Assembly (NCBI GenBank): GCA_945860225.1
Contig: CAMAPT010000009.1
Span: 1-64,000 of the forward strand
Direction: 5' to 3'
Length of the DNA stretch: 64,000 bases
From: Chitinophaga pinensis
GTDB taxonomy: Bacteria; Bacteroidota; Bacteroidia; B-17B0; Aurantibacillaceae
This document shows positions 37,400 to 46,636 of the stretch, piece by piece. A model generated the notes under the pieces. It had not been told where the DNA came from. It saw only the letters and a list, made by a program, of their open reading frames with translations, and did no database searches. How positions within the stretch are numbered: position 1 is the first letter of the stretch; each line of letters starts with the position of its first letter. Both the position numbers and the translations under genes were made by a program.

Positions 37400-37999
37400 A
37401 TGGAACAAGAACAACAACCTAGAAGAAAAAATCGTATTCCACTTTCTTCTGAGGAATTGTATTATCTAAAAAAAATTAAAGAATTAAAGAAGATTAAACA
37501 TATTGAGGGATTCAAAAAAACCAAATTTTATCAAATAATCAATCGCATCAATATTATTCTTGCTTGTTTTTTATCTTATACCTTATTTACAATTTTGTTT
37601 TTTTGTCACTGGCAAACTGCCACCATTTCAAAAGTCAATTGTTTTTATGGAGATAAGAATCCGAAAACACTCTTAAGAGCTGTTAAAGAATTTACGGTTA
37701 CAACTACTAACGGTGATGTGATTCCTGTAAAATCGAATGCTTTATTTCGAACACCCGCAGAACTCGAAACCTTTTTTATCGGAAAAGATTTACTGTTTCG
37801 GAAAATATTGAAAATTAGGTTAATCGATCAACATCAATCATTTTGGCACATTAATACTTACCCAAAATTATCATTATGTATATTTTCGTTATGCCTTGGG
37901 TTCTTAATTTACGTCGTCAATAAGCATTTAACAGTAAATGGATTATTGACAGTATTTGGATTATTTACGCTCACAAGCCTTTATTTTGTGACAGTATAG
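37400..37999 (+). CDS. conserved-looking hypothetical membrane protein
   Basis: A 199-aa protein with a positively charged N-terminal helix (about 1-45), one transmembrane segment at about 50-70, a short extracytoplasmic domain (about 75-150) and two more hydrophobic segments at about 155-195. I do not recognise the family. The 3' end overlaps the convergent MATE gene by 29 bp. The coding statistics resemble its neighbours, and the gene follows the TPR gene by 58 bp. Confidence 0.65.
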   Translation: MEQEQQPRRKNRIPLSSEELYYLKKIKELKKIKHIEGFKKTKFYQIINRINIILACFLSYTLFTILFFCHWQTATISKVNCFYGDKNPKTLLRAVKEFTVTTTNGDVIPVKSNALFRTPAELETFFIGKDLLFRKILKIRLIDQHQSFWHINTYPKLSLCIFSLCLGFLIYVVNKHLTVNGLLTVFGLFTLTSLYFVTV

Positions 38000-39332
38000 T
38001 TTTTAACTTCAATAAGTATCTAATTCTAAACAATAATGCTATGGAAACAAAACCTAGGCCTACGCTCAACCCCAGCCACACACCATATACTTTATAATCA
38101 AAAACAAAGGCCAATATATAACACAAAGGCAGTGCGATAAGCCAATAACCAATAAAGGCTATATAAGAAGAAAACTTATAATCATCCATGCCTCTTAATA
38201 CCCCTGCCGCAGCAACCTGTGTTCCATCAAACAATTGAAAAAATGCAGCCATTAATAATAACTTAGATGCAATTAAAATAATTCCTTGATCATTACTAAA
38301 AATAGATGGTAAATACTTGTTGAAACAAATAAAAAATATAGCCATCAATCCCATAGTAAAAATGACAGATTTATACGACGCTTGAATTGCTAATTTCATG
38401 TCATTTACACTTTTCAAAGAATTAAAATTTCCCACTCTAATTGTTGTTGCACTGCTAATACCACTAGCAAACATATAAGTAAAAGCGGCCATACTTAAAG
38501 CAATTCCATGTGCATCGAGTTGTTCTTTACCAAATACTCCTGCAAATAACCCGGCAATAGCAAATGCCGCTACCTCAAATGTAAATTGTAAAGCCGAAGC
38601 CAATCCATCTTTAAATAATGGCCAAAACTGTTGGGCGTTTAATTTGGCATTCTTATAGAATACTGCAAATGAATTAACCGATGGATGTTTGAAAACAAAT
38701 ACCAAAAAGCCAATTCCCATAAAACATCGTGCTATAAAAGTGGCCCAACAAGAACCCATGTATCCCAATTTAGGTAACCCTAAATGACCATAAATAAGTA
38801 AATAATTTAACACAATATTCAGCAAATTTCCGGCTATACTGATATACATAGCCGCCTTCGTATTACTCAACCCTTCAGTATATTGCTTACATACAAAAAA
38901 TAGTGCTACGGGAATAATGGAAAAAATCAACACATCAAAAAATGGAATCGCTAACTCAACCACATCTTTTGGCTGCTGCATGTAAGTTAATAAAGGTGAA
39001 GAAAAAAATAATATGACAAATAACAAAACAGCCACCGTCATATTAATAAAAAGAGAATTCTTAAACAAAGAAGCTTTCTCCTTTTCATTTTGATTAACAT
39101 GCGCATCTGTAACAGCTGGTGTTAAAACATAACTCATCCCAATACTAAATACTAGTAGAATAACAAATAAATTATTAGACAATATTCCCGCTGCTTGTTC
39201 TGTATTTCCAAGATTTCCTAAAAAAATATTATCAACCATGCCGGTTATGATATGACCAATTTGAGTTAATACCAAAGGAATGGACAAAGAAATAGTTTCC
39301 TTTAAATGAATTTGATGAGCTGTTTTTTTCAA
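37971..39332 (-). CDS. MATE family efflux transporter
   Basis: A 453-aa inner-membrane exporter with twelve predicted helices in two MatE halves. Typical residues include LTQIGHIITGMVDNIFLGNLG in helix 1, and AVYGVWLGL-like segments in the second half (VYGVWLGLSVGLGF). Members expel drugs or metabolites using Na or H gradients; the substrate is not predictable. The start codon appears to be TTG at 39332, because the next ATG would delete helix 1. A TACATTTG element lies 8 bp upstream, which would make the transcript nearly leaderless. Confidence 0.9.
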   Translation of the reverse strand: MKKTAHQIHLKETISLSIPLVLTQIGHIITGMVDNIFLGNLGNTEQAAGILSNNLFVILLVFSIGMSYVLTPAVTDAHVNQNEKEKASLFKNSLFINMTVAVLLFVILFFSSPLLTYMQQPKDVVELAIPFFDVLIFSIIPVALFFVCKQYTEGLSNTKAAMYISIAGNLLNIVLNYLLIYGHLGLPKLGYMGSCWATFIARCFMGIGFLVFVFKHPSVNSFAVFYKNAKLNAQQFWPLFKDGLASALQFTFEVAAFAIAGLFAGVFGKEQLDAHGIALSMAAFTYMFASGISSATTIRVGNFNSLKSVNDMKLAIQASYKSVIFTMGLMAIFFICFNKYLPSIFSNDQGIILIASKLLLMAAFFQLFDGTQVAAAGVLRGMDDYKFSSYIAFIGYWLIALPLCYILAFVFDYKVYGVWLGLSVGLGFVSIALLFRIRYLLKLKTILSQNKGL

Positions 39333-39339
39333 GATGCAA

Positions 39340-39347
39340 CAAATGTA
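39340..39347 (-). promoter_or_regulatory. -7 element directly before the MATE gene
   Basis: TACATTTG on the minus strand matches TAnnTTTG and ends 8 bp before the TTG start; no -33 box is obvious. If used, the transcript would start at about the start codon. Confidence 0.35.
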
Positions 39348-39419
39348 ACAGATTTTTAAGTGCTAAATTAATTTACTGAAAAGTCTTACTTTTAAAAAAC
39401 AATATATCTAAAAGACCTA

Positions 39420-40286
39420 ATGAATGATTCTATATCTGTTGATGATGCCATAAAAAAGGGAAAGCGCTTAGTGAACTATCCCGGAACGACAATTATGTTG
39501 GGAACACTTGGGATTTGTTTTTACTTAGGAATTCAACACATAATGCCATTTTGGATTGTGCCTCTAGGTTTTATTCTTTCTTTTGTTTTTGCATGGATTT
39601 ACTGGAGTTTCATGATTACCAAATGGAGACTGTGGGCTTTTGATAATGTTCGTAATGTTCATGAATTAAAAAAAAGAGCCATTCACGAAAAATTAATTTG
39701 GCCGGACGATAGCTTTTTTGAAAAAACTGAAATACGCAGTATGGCTGACAAAGAAAAATGGAATGCGTTACAATACAAATTTTCAAAAAAAGATATGTTT
39801 ATTGATGATTTTACGATTCCGAATGAAACCATCATTTATTTTTCAAAGAGTAAAAATTTAACTGAAATGGCCATTTGCGTCGGTTGTATAATTGTAGGAA
39901 TATGCCTCATTATAGTGAATAACAATTATTTACTTGGAATTATTATGTGTGCAATTGGTATTTACTACGGATACAAAAAATTTAAAAATGCTACCAATAC
40001 AAAACCTCAAATTATTATAAACGAAAAAGGCATTAAAACTGCTTCTACTAATTTTTTTGAATGGAAAGATATTAAATATGAAGATGTGGTTAGTACTGGA
40101 AGCGGAAAGCATACGAAATATTTTTTCAAGTACAATTATCCCAATGGTTGTGTAGAATTACAAATTGATGACCTCGATACTAATTATGATAAATTAAACA
40201 AATTACTCATTCTTTACCGAGGGCGAAACACAAAAAGAAGCAAACATCATTCTAACTCAATGAACCTAAAAGCTAATGGCAACTAA
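39420..40286 (+). CDS. hypothetical membrane protein with PH-like domain
   Basis: A 288-aa protein. Two hydrophobic segments near residues 20-65 (TIMLGTLGICFYLGIQHIMPFWIVPLGFILSFVF) are followed by a soluble stretch, a second pair of membrane segments at about 142-182, and a C-terminal domain of about 90 residues with strand-rich PQIIINEKGIKTASTNFFEWKDIKYEDV, reminiscent of bacterial PH-like domains. I do not recognise a named family. It precedes radA by 76 bp on the same strand but radA has its own promoter. Confidence 0.65.
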   Translation: MNDSISVDDAIKKGKRLVNYPGTTIMLGTLGICFYLGIQHIMPFWIVPLGFILSFVFAWIYWSFMITKWRLWAFDNVRNVHELKKRAIHEKLIWPDDSFFEKTEIRSMADKEKWNALQYKFSKKDMFIDDFTIPNETIIYFSKSKNLTEMAICVGCIIVGICLIIVNNNYLLGIIMCAIGIYYGYKKFKNATNTKPQIIINEKGIKTASTNFFEWKDIKYEDVVSTGSGKHTKYFFKYNYPNGCVELQIDDLDTNYDKLNKLLILYRGRNTKRSKHHSNSMNLKANGN

Positions 40287-40335
40287 AAAATACATATAGC
40301 TACAAAACATGGCAATGAACAATCTTAACTTATTG

Positions 40336-40343
40336 TAATTTTG
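40336..40343 (+). promoter_or_regulatory. -7 element of the radA promoter
   Basis: TAATTTTG lies 19 bp before the GTG start of radA. The surrounding TTGTAATTTTGAAC is the same 14 bases as in the rimP promoter, which supports both. The -33 region is not conserved. Confidence 0.55.
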
Positions 40344-40362
40344 AACCTATAAATACAATCTC

Positions 40363-41742
40363 GTGTCTAAAACCAAAACTTCTTATTTCTGTCAAAATTG
40401 TGGCGCACAAGCGGCCAAGTGGGTTGGAAAATGCCATAGCTGTGGCGAGTGGAATACCCTTGTGGAAGAAATCGTTCATAAAGAAACTAAAAACGATCGC
40501 CTTCAATTATTTTCCGGGAATAAAAACAATCAACAATCGAATAAACCTGTTTTATTACAAGAAATCGGATTAACTGAATACCCACGCATTCAAGTACCGG
40601 GTCAAGAGTTGGCTAGAGTTTTAGGTGGTGGTGTGGTGCCTGGTAGCTTAGTATTATTTGGTGGCGAACCGGGTATAGGAAAATCTACTCTGATGCTACA
40701 ATTAGCATTACGACTTAAAAATCTCAAAGTACTGTATGTGAGTGGGGAAGAAAGTGAACAGCAAATAAAAATGCGAGCCGAACGTATTGGTGTTACAACC
40801 CAAAATTGTTTTATTCTTCAAGAAACCAATACTCAAAATATATTTACACAAATCAATGCCATTCAACCTCAATTAGTAGTTATTGACTCTATACAAACAA
40901 TTCACACTAGCTATATCGACAGTAGCCCTGGAAGTGTCAGTCAGGTAAGAGAATGCGCTGCAGAATTTTTGAGATTTGCCAAAGAAACCAATGTGCCTGT
41001 TTTTATGATTGGCCATATTACCAAAGAAGGCAGTTTGGCCGGGCCTAAAGTACTAGAACACATGGTTGACACAGTTTTACAATTTGAAGGCGATAGAAAT
41101 CACATTTATCGTTTACTAAGGGCTACCAAAAATCGTTTTGGCAGTACCAACGAAATGGGAATTTATGAAATGAACGGAGATGGTTTAAAAGAAGTATTAA
41201 ACCCATCCGAGATTTTAATTACCAATAGAAAAGAAGCAACAAGTGGGGTTACTATTGCTGCCACATTAGAAGGAAACCGACCTTTACTAATAGAAACTCA
41301 AGCTTTAGTTAGTACAGCAGCTTATGGAACTCCTCAACGTTCTTCCACCGGATTTGATTTACGCAGACTATCGATGTTACTAGCCGTATTAGAAAAACGT
41401 TGCGGATTCCGATTAGGAGCCAAAGATGTATTTATTAATATTGCGGGAGGAATAAAAGTTGAAGACCCGGGAATTGATTTAGCACTAGTATGTGCCGTAT
41501 TATCGAGTAACGAAGATTTACCGATTGCCCAAAATGTATGTTTTGCGGCCGAAGTTGGACTAACCGGAGAAATAAGACCAGTGAATAGAATAGAACAACG
41601 CATTTCAGAGGCTCAAAAACTAGGCTTCGAAAAAATTTATATTTCTTCATATAACCTAAAAGGATTAGATACTAAACAATATAAAATAGAGATTGTAGCT
41701 GTTTCTAAAATGGAACAAGTTTTCACACATCTATTTGGATAA
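40363..41742 (+). CDS. radA: DNA repair protein RadA
   Basis: A 459-aa hexameric ATPase that helps process recombination intermediates. It starts with a C4 zinc finger (CQNCGAQAAKWVGKCHSCGEW, split as CxxC...CxxC), then a RecA-like core with Walker A GGEPGIGKSTLM, the RadA-specific KNRFGS motif in LRATKNRFGSTNEMG, and a Lon-protease-like C-terminal domain. The start is GTG at 40363, since no ATG precedes the zinc finger. Confidence 0.97.
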   Translation: MSKTKTSYFCQNCGAQAAKWVGKCHSCGEWNTLVEEIVHKETKNDRLQLFSGNKNNQQSNKPVLLQEIGLTEYPRIQVPGQELARVLGGGVVPGSLVLFGGEPGIGKSTLMLQLALRLKNLKVLYVSGEESEQQIKMRAERIGVTTQNCFILQETNTQNIFTQINAIQPQLVVIDSIQTIHTSYIDSSPGSVSQVRECAAEFLRFAKETNVPVFMIGHITKEGSLAGPKVLEHMVDTVLQFEGDRNHIYRLLRATKNRFGSTNEMGIYEMNGDGLKEVLNPSEILITNRKEATSGVTIAATLEGNRPLLIETQALVSTAAYGTPQRSSTGFDLRRLSMLLAVLEKRCGFRLGAKDVFINIAGGIKVEDPGIDLALVCAVLSSNEDLPIAQNVCFAAEVGLTGEIRPVNRIEQRISEAQKLGFEKIYISSYNLKGLDTKQYKIEIVAVSKMEQVFTHLFG

Positions 41743-41800
41743 AAAACGTCCGTTTTCTTTTTCACTTAAACTACTTCCTATCAAGTTGTTAAATGATCTT

Positions 41801-41828
41801 ACACTAATACCTAGTGTATAATTTATAC
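41801..41828. repeat. overlapping inverted repeats in the radA-DUF3108 gap
   Basis: ACACTA (41801-41806) and TAGTGT (41812-41817) form a hairpin with a 5-nt loop, overlapping the near-palindrome GTATAA-T-TTATAC (41816-41828). They lie about 100 bp upstream of the DUF3108 gene. They may be a terminator remnant or an operator. Confidence 0.3.
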
Positions 41829-41929
41829 TTTAACAAATAAACTGCTTTTAAATTGGCACAAGATTTGGAACTGTTAAATTAAAATCTCTGATTTAAATAT
41901 TAAGGAGTTTTTGTTCAATACTTTGACTT

Positions 41930-42751
41930 ATGAAAACGATAAAAAATTTCTCTCGCTTAACTCTTGCCATTTCAATAATTGTGGCATTCAGTTCATCTAC
42001 AACCTCTATTCAAACTAAAGATTACCCTAAAAAAGAACTTCCATTAAAATCAAATGGGGCATTTAAGGGTGGCGAGATGTTATCTTATCGTTTGCATTAT
42101 GGACTCATGGATGCCGGGATTATTTCTGTAGAAGTAAAGCCCGATATTTTGGAAGTAGGGGGACGTAAAGTGTATCATATTGTGGGAAATGGTTATTCGA
42201 AAGGAACTTTTGATTGGTTTTTCAAAGTAAGAGACCGATACGAAAGCTATATTGATAAGGATGCCATGTTGCCTTGGTTGTTTGTTAGGCGTGTAAACGA
42301 AGGGGGATATATCATCAATCAAGATTACACATTTAACCATTACAACAATAAAGTTGATATTGGAGGAGGACAAAAAGTAGAAATTCCTGAAGGAACACAA
42401 GATATGATTTCGTCATTTTATGCGGCCCGAAATCTCGACTTAACTAATGCCAAAGAAGGTGATGTTTTCACAATTAATAGTATAGTAGATAAAGAAATTT
42501 GGCCACTCAAAATTAGATTTGTAGGAAGAGAAAAAATCACTTGTGATATAGGTACTTTTAATTGTTTAAAATTCAGACCAATTGTACAAAAAGGACGAAT
42601 TTTTAAACGTGAAGATGATTTGAATGTATGGATAACCGACGATAAAAATCATGTGCCTCTAAGAGCTCAAGCTAAATTAATGGTAGGGTCTATCCTATTG
42701 GATATTTCGAGCGCCAAAAATCTAGCTAATCCAACGTCTGAAGTGAAGTGA
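41930..42751 (+). CDS. DUF3108 family exported protein
   Basis: A 273-aa protein with a signal peptide (MKTIKNFSRLTLAISIIVAF). The rest is beta-rich and follows the DUF3108 pattern: GGEMLSYRLHYGLMDAGIISVEV, HIVGNGYSKGTFDWFFKVRDRYESYID, IVDKEIWPLKIRFVGREKI, and a C-terminal RAQAKLMVGSILLDI. These resemble periplasmic lipid- or polymer-binding folds; the exact function is unknown. It lies 2 bp before the attC-like repeat. Confidence 0.8.
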   Translation: MKTIKNFSRLTLAISIIVAFSSSTTSIQTKDYPKKELPLKSNGAFKGGEMLSYRLHYGLMDAGIISVEVKPDILEVGGRKVYHIVGNGYSKGTFDWFFKVRDRYESYIDKDAMLPWLFVRRVNEGGYIINQDYTFNHYNNKVDIGGGQKVEIPEGTQDMISSFYAARNLDLTNAKEGDVFTINSIVDKEIWPLKIRFVGREKITCDIGTFNCLKFRPIVQKGRIFKREDDLNVWITDDKNHVPLRAQAKLMVGSILLDISSAKNLANPTSEVK

Positions 42752-42753
42752 CA

Positions 42754-42890
42754 TATAACGTTTTGCACTTTTAGCGATGGGCTATTCCGAGTCAAAACAC
42801 CCAAAACCCGAAGCGAGATTTATTTCAAAAGTAGTAAATATTTATTCGAAGTGGAGCATAAGAGCCTAGAGCTAAGGCGCTGTTATAGGT
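42754..42890 (-). repeat. attC-like imperfect palindrome at the 3' end of a gene cassette
   Basis: The 137-bp element has TATAAC at 42754-42759 and its inverse GTTATAG at 42882-42888. Inside, 42771-42783 (TTAGCGATGGGCT) and the complement of 42863-42875 (TTAGCTCTAGGCT) match at 10 of 13 positions. On the minus strand this reads CTATAAC...palindrome...GTTATAT, the order of an integron attC site downstream of a cassette gene. A GTTATAG core also precedes the gene at 43477-43483. No integrase is in the window. Confidence 0.5.
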
Positions 42891-42911
42891 AGCTTTTTTC
42901 TCTCCATTGAG

Positions 42912-43433
42912 TCAAGGTTTAATTTCAATTTGTGTCCCAATTTTTACTGCGTTATAAAGTTCGTCAATTTCTTCGTCTGTCACAGCTATACATCCTAGTG
43001 TCCAGTCATACCAACGATGAAACTTACTAATAAATCCTGTCTTGTTTCTAAGTCCGTGTATTTTAATGTCACCACCAGCTGGCTTGCCAAGTAGTTTTGC
43101 ATTTTCAATGTCGTCTTTGTCAGGGTACGAAATGCCTAAGTTTTTATGATAGCCACTATTTGGATTTTTGTCGTTGATGAAGTAAAGTCCTTCGGGAGTT
43201 TTTTTATCTCCTTCAAATTCTTTGTCTCCCATTGGTTGTCTGCCAAGTGAAATTTTATAGGTCTTTACAAGTTGTCCGTTTGAGTATGCCAACAATTGTC
43301 TTTTTGATTTGTAAACTACAAGTTTGTCAATTTTAATATCGGCTGGAAGTTTATCTTCTGGATAAAAATAATATACAGTCAAACCAAAAATTATGAGAGA
43401 AATTGTCAGCCTGATTATCTTTCTTTTCGTCAT
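42912..43433 (-). CDS. L,D-transpeptidase (YkuD/YafK-like), possible cassette gene
   Basis: A 173-aa protein with an N-terminal signal anchor (MTKRKIIRLTISLIIFGLTVYYFYP) and a YkuD domain. The catalytic segment has KIHGLRNK for the His and DWTLGCIAVTDEEIDEL for the nucleophilic Cys. Such enzymes cross-link peptidoglycan stems or attach proteins. Asp is mostly encoded by GAC, unlike most neighbours. The gene is isolated on the minus strand between attC-like cores, so I infer a mobile cassette insertion between the DUF3108 gene and aroB. Confidence 0.85.
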   Translation of the reverse strand: MTKRKIIRLTISLIIFGLTVYYFYPEDKLPADIKIDKLVVYKSKRQLLAYSNGQLVKTYKISLGRQPMGDKEFEGDKKTPEGLYFINDKNPNSGYHKNLGISYPDKDDIENAKLLGKPAGGDIKIHGLRNKTGFISKFHRWYDWTLGCIAVTDEEIDELYNAVKIGTQIEIKP

Positions 43434-43495
43434 TTTTTAGATGTTGCCATTCGTTTTTGCGGTCTGCTAAAGTTGCCTATAACAAATCAACAATG

Positions 43496-44551
43496 CTAAT
43501 ATTTCTCTAATATCCGTTTTACCAATTCCATGTCCATACCTCTATATAGTTCATAATGACCAACTAAATTGGGTAAAGCAAAACATAAATCGCCTCCTTC
43601 ATTTTTTTTATCGTGCAACATATAGTTTAAAAGCAATGCTTTCGTTTTTTTAGTCAACGTTATTGGTTTATATACGGATGAAACATATTCGGAAATATTC
43701 CTGAAATCTTTTGCTGAAATACGTTTGAGCACCATCGCTAATTCGCTCTCTATAAGCATACCAACTGCAATGGCCTCGCCATGAAATATGTCTTTTTTTT
43801 GTTCTAAAAAAGCACTTTCAAGAGCATGTCCTATAGTATGCCCAAAATTTAACGATTTTCGGATATTCTGTTCATGTAAATCTTTTTTCACGATACTATT
43901 TTTCAACTCAATCGCTTTTGTGATGATTGCGTCTGAAAAAAACTCATTTTTCTGCTTCAATTTTTGCAATGTTTTCCAAAATTCGGCATCTGCTATTAAT
44001 GCAATTTTTATGACCTCAGCATACCCATTTTTTAATTGACGCTCCGATAAAGTTTCCAAAAATTCAGGGTTCACAAAAATACCTTTAGGCTCGGCTGTGG
44101 TTCCAATATGATTCTTGATGCCTTCAAAATCAACACCGGTTTTCCCGCCAACACTTGCATCTACCATGCTTAATAAAGTGGTTGGTATATTAATACAGGG
44201 TATACCTCTTTTGTAGGTAGATGCTACAAATCCTCCCAAATCAGAAATAACACCTCCTCCCAAATTGATCAATAAGCTTGTTTTGTCAGCTCCACTATCA
44301 GTTAAAGCTCCCCATACCTGCAAACACGTCTCTAAGGTTTTTTTATCTTCTCCACTCTCTAACTCTATAATTTCAGCCTCATGGAGGAGTGGGGAATGAA
44401 ATAATAGAGTAGGTAAACAATATTGAAAAGTGTGTTCATCGCACAAAATAAAATATTTGGAATACTTGTTTTTTTTAAGAAACGTATTCAGTGCCTTCAA
44501 ACTATTGTGTCCTATATAAATATTGTATGAAGTAGATTTGATAACTGCCAT
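43496..44551 (-). CDS. aroB: 3-dehydroquinate synthase
   Basis: Second enzyme of the shikimate pathway, converting DAHP to 3-dehydroquinate with NAD and a divalent metal. The 351-aa protein has GGGVISDLGGFVASTYKRG and PTTLLSMVDASVGGKTGVDFEGIKNHIG, and metal ligands in LNFGHTIGHALE and HGEAIAVGM. No other aro genes are adjacent. The 3' end is 13 bp from the core site of the cassette, and the next gene upstream (cytochrome) ends 1 bp away. Confidence 0.96.
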   Translation of the reverse strand: MAVIKSTSYNIYIGHNSLKALNTFLKKNKYSKYFILCDEHTFQYCLPTLLFHSPLLHEAEIIELESGEDKKTLETCLQVWGALTDSGADKTSLLINLGGGVISDLGGFVASTYKRGIPCINIPTTLLSMVDASVGGKTGVDFEGIKNHIGTTAEPKGIFVNPEFLETLSERQLKNGYAEVIKIALIADAEFWKTLQKLKQKNEFFSDAIITKAIELKNSIVKKDLHEQNIRKSLNFGHTIGHALESAFLEQKKDIFHGEAIAVGMLIESELAMVLKRISAKDFRNISEYVSSVYKPITLTKKTKALLLNYMLHDKKNEGGDLCFALPNLVGHYELYRGMDMELVKRILEKY

Positions 44552-44552
44552 A

Positions 44553-46616
44553 TTAAACGAATTGTTTGATGTGTTGTAATGCTTGTTTAGCTTGTGAATG
44601 ATTCGGGTTTCGTTTTAGAAGTTTATTTAGATAAAATTGTGCACGTTTATACTCTTTTTTATACGCATGTAATCCTGCCACATTCAACAATAAAGGTTCA
44701 TAATCAGGATCAATGGAAAGCGCTTGGAAATATAATTCTTCTGCCACTTTAATCTTACCTTTTGATAATTGAATGTACCCTAAATTTGTAAGTGCCGAAA
44801 CATGTTTAGGATGTTCTTTACGTATTTCTTCAAATGTTTTTTCTGCTTCAGCTAACAATCCTTGTGAAGCCAGAACTAATCCATATTTGTGTTTAAAATC
44901 CAATACAAAAGGAGCTAAATTAACGGCCTGCTTATAGTAGGTTGCGGCGCGTTGAATATTACCTAAGTTGTAAAATGCTTCTCCAATGCGATAACATGTC
45001 CACGCATGTTCATTTGAATATGTTTTTTTAATCAAAAATTGTTGTAATATGAATGAATCTGAAAGTTTATTGACATAAAAAATCAGTTTATTAAAATCGT
45101 TTTTTATAAAATACAATTGTATCAATAATTCAAAATTCAACTTTAACTCTGCTTCTGTTTTATCTTTTAAGTAATAAAAAGCACTATCTAAATAATAGGA
45201 TTGATTTTCAAATTTCTCATACTGATTTAAATAGGCTTTTGCTTTCAATTTACCATCAGGATTTTTTTCATTAATTGCATACAAGCCAATGAATTTTTTC
45301 AATGCTTGTTTGTCTTTTTGCGTGACTGGTTTACGAATATAATGATCATGAACGGTTACGTGAGGAATGTCAATGGAGCCAGACTTTGGCATATGACAAC
45401 TCACACAATTTGCCGATTGTTTGTTCTTTATTTGTTTTATAACAACCGAATTACTACACATTAATGATGATAGGTTTTTCTTGTTATTTAACGAATGAGG
45501 TTCATGACATTGATTACACGCATCGTTAAATATATTGGGATTGGTTTCTCTGACGCTTACATGAGGATTATGACAAGTTACACAAGTTAATGCATTTTGA
45601 TATGGCTTTAAACTTTTAGTATTTTGAGATTTTTTTAAGGATTGGATGAAGCATTGGCTTTGCTTTAACCTATCGGCATGTGAAGCCATTATAAACTCAT
45701 CATCGGCATCCTTATATTTTGGCAAAAACACCGTCATGTAATCACTCAGTTTCATGCCTGGTTTAAAATCATAAAATGATTTTCCTTCTTTTAATACGGT
45801 ATTTCCTTGTAAATGGCAGCGCTGACAAATATCAAACTGAGCATCAATAGTCAATTTCGCAGGATTAACGATACTATAATCAATATATTTTGATGTATCT
45901 ACTTTACTACCTGTTTGCCTTTGCGCCACATGGATACTACCCGGCCCATGGCAACGTTCACAATTTATACCTTCCGGTATTGATGCGTATTTATTCTCTG
46001 AACCCAATACAAACTCCGGATAACTATTATGACAACTCATACATTCTAACCCTATCTTTCTCAAAAACCGACTATTATGGCCATTTTCAAAACCTGGTGG
46101 CAAATCCCATTTTTTCTTCTGGGTATAAAATGTCATAGGCATTTGATTCAAATATCCGTTTACAGATTGAATGTGAGAATTGGTATGTTGTCCTGAGCCG
46201 ACAATAAAATCAACCGTTTCCTGACGTTTATATATAGTATCCCTTCCTTGTAAGCGGTACTCTAATATCTGTAAACTGTCGTATAACCAAAAAGCCTTAT
46301 AATAAAAGTCTCCTATTTTATCTTGTATAACTGACTGATGGTAATCAGCCGATGATTTTTGTTTGGTGGCTTTATCAAAAGATTGTCCCATTCCGGTTTT
46401 AATAAACGTTTCATAAATAGACTGATGACAAAGCTTACATGTATTCATACCCACATACCTGGCAGAATCTGAATGATTAAGATAACTAGAGGTTTCTTGT
46501 TGAATAACTAACTTTTTAACAGACTGATTATCCGAACTACAACCCATAAGAATAAACACCATCCAAATACAGATGTGATAAAATAAGGTCGTATATCTGC
46601 TACAAAAAGTCATCAA
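44553..46616 (-). CDS. seven-heme c-type cytochrome with TPR domain, lipoprotein
   Basis: A 687-aa exported protein. The N-terminus has a lipobox-like MGCSSDN near residue 26. Seven CxxCH heme motifs occur in order: CKLCH, CMSCH, CERCH, CQRCH, CVTCH, CNQCH and CVSCH, spread over about residues 60-410. The spacing and the second half of the heme region resemble multiheme cytochromes with a c554/octaheme-like core. Residues about 540-687 are TPR repeats (AWTCYRIGEAFYNLGNIQRAATYYKQAV). Electron transfer or sensing in the periplasm is likely; the redox substrate is unknown. It is 1 bp before aroB and 20 bp after the WG-repeat gene. Confidence 0.85.
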   Translation of the reverse strand: MMTFCSRYTTLFYHICIWMVFILMGCSSDNQSVKKLVIQQETSSYLNHSDSARYVGMNTCKLCHQSIYETFIKTGMGQSFDKATKQKSSADYHQSVIQDKIGDFYYKAFWLYDSLQILEYRLQGRDTIYKRQETVDFIVGSGQHTNSHIQSVNGYLNQMPMTFYTQKKKWDLPPGFENGHNSRFLRKIGLECMSCHNSYPEFVLGSENKYASIPEGINCERCHGPGSIHVAQRQTGSKVDTSKYIDYSIVNPAKLTIDAQFDICQRCHLQGNTVLKEGKSFYDFKPGMKLSDYMTVFLPKYKDADDEFIMASHADRLKQSQCFIQSLKKSQNTKSLKPYQNALTCVTCHNPHVSVRETNPNIFNDACNQCHEPHSLNNKKNLSSLMCSNSVVIKQIKNKQSANCVSCHMPKSGSIDIPHVTVHDHYIRKPVTQKDKQALKKFIGLYAINEKNPDGKLKAKAYLNQYEKFENQSYYLDSAFYYLKDKTEAELKLNFELLIQLYFIKNDFNKLIFYVNKLSDSFILQQFLIKKTYSNEHAWTCYRIGEAFYNLGNIQRAATYYKQAVNLAPFVLDFKHKYGLVLASQGLLAEAEKTFEEIRKEHPKHVSALTNLGYIQLSKGKIKVAEELYFQALSIDPDYEPLLLNVAGLHAYKKEYKRAQFYLNKLLKRNPNHSQAKQALQHIKQFV

Positions 46617-46636
46617 CTGATTAGGCGTACAAATGA

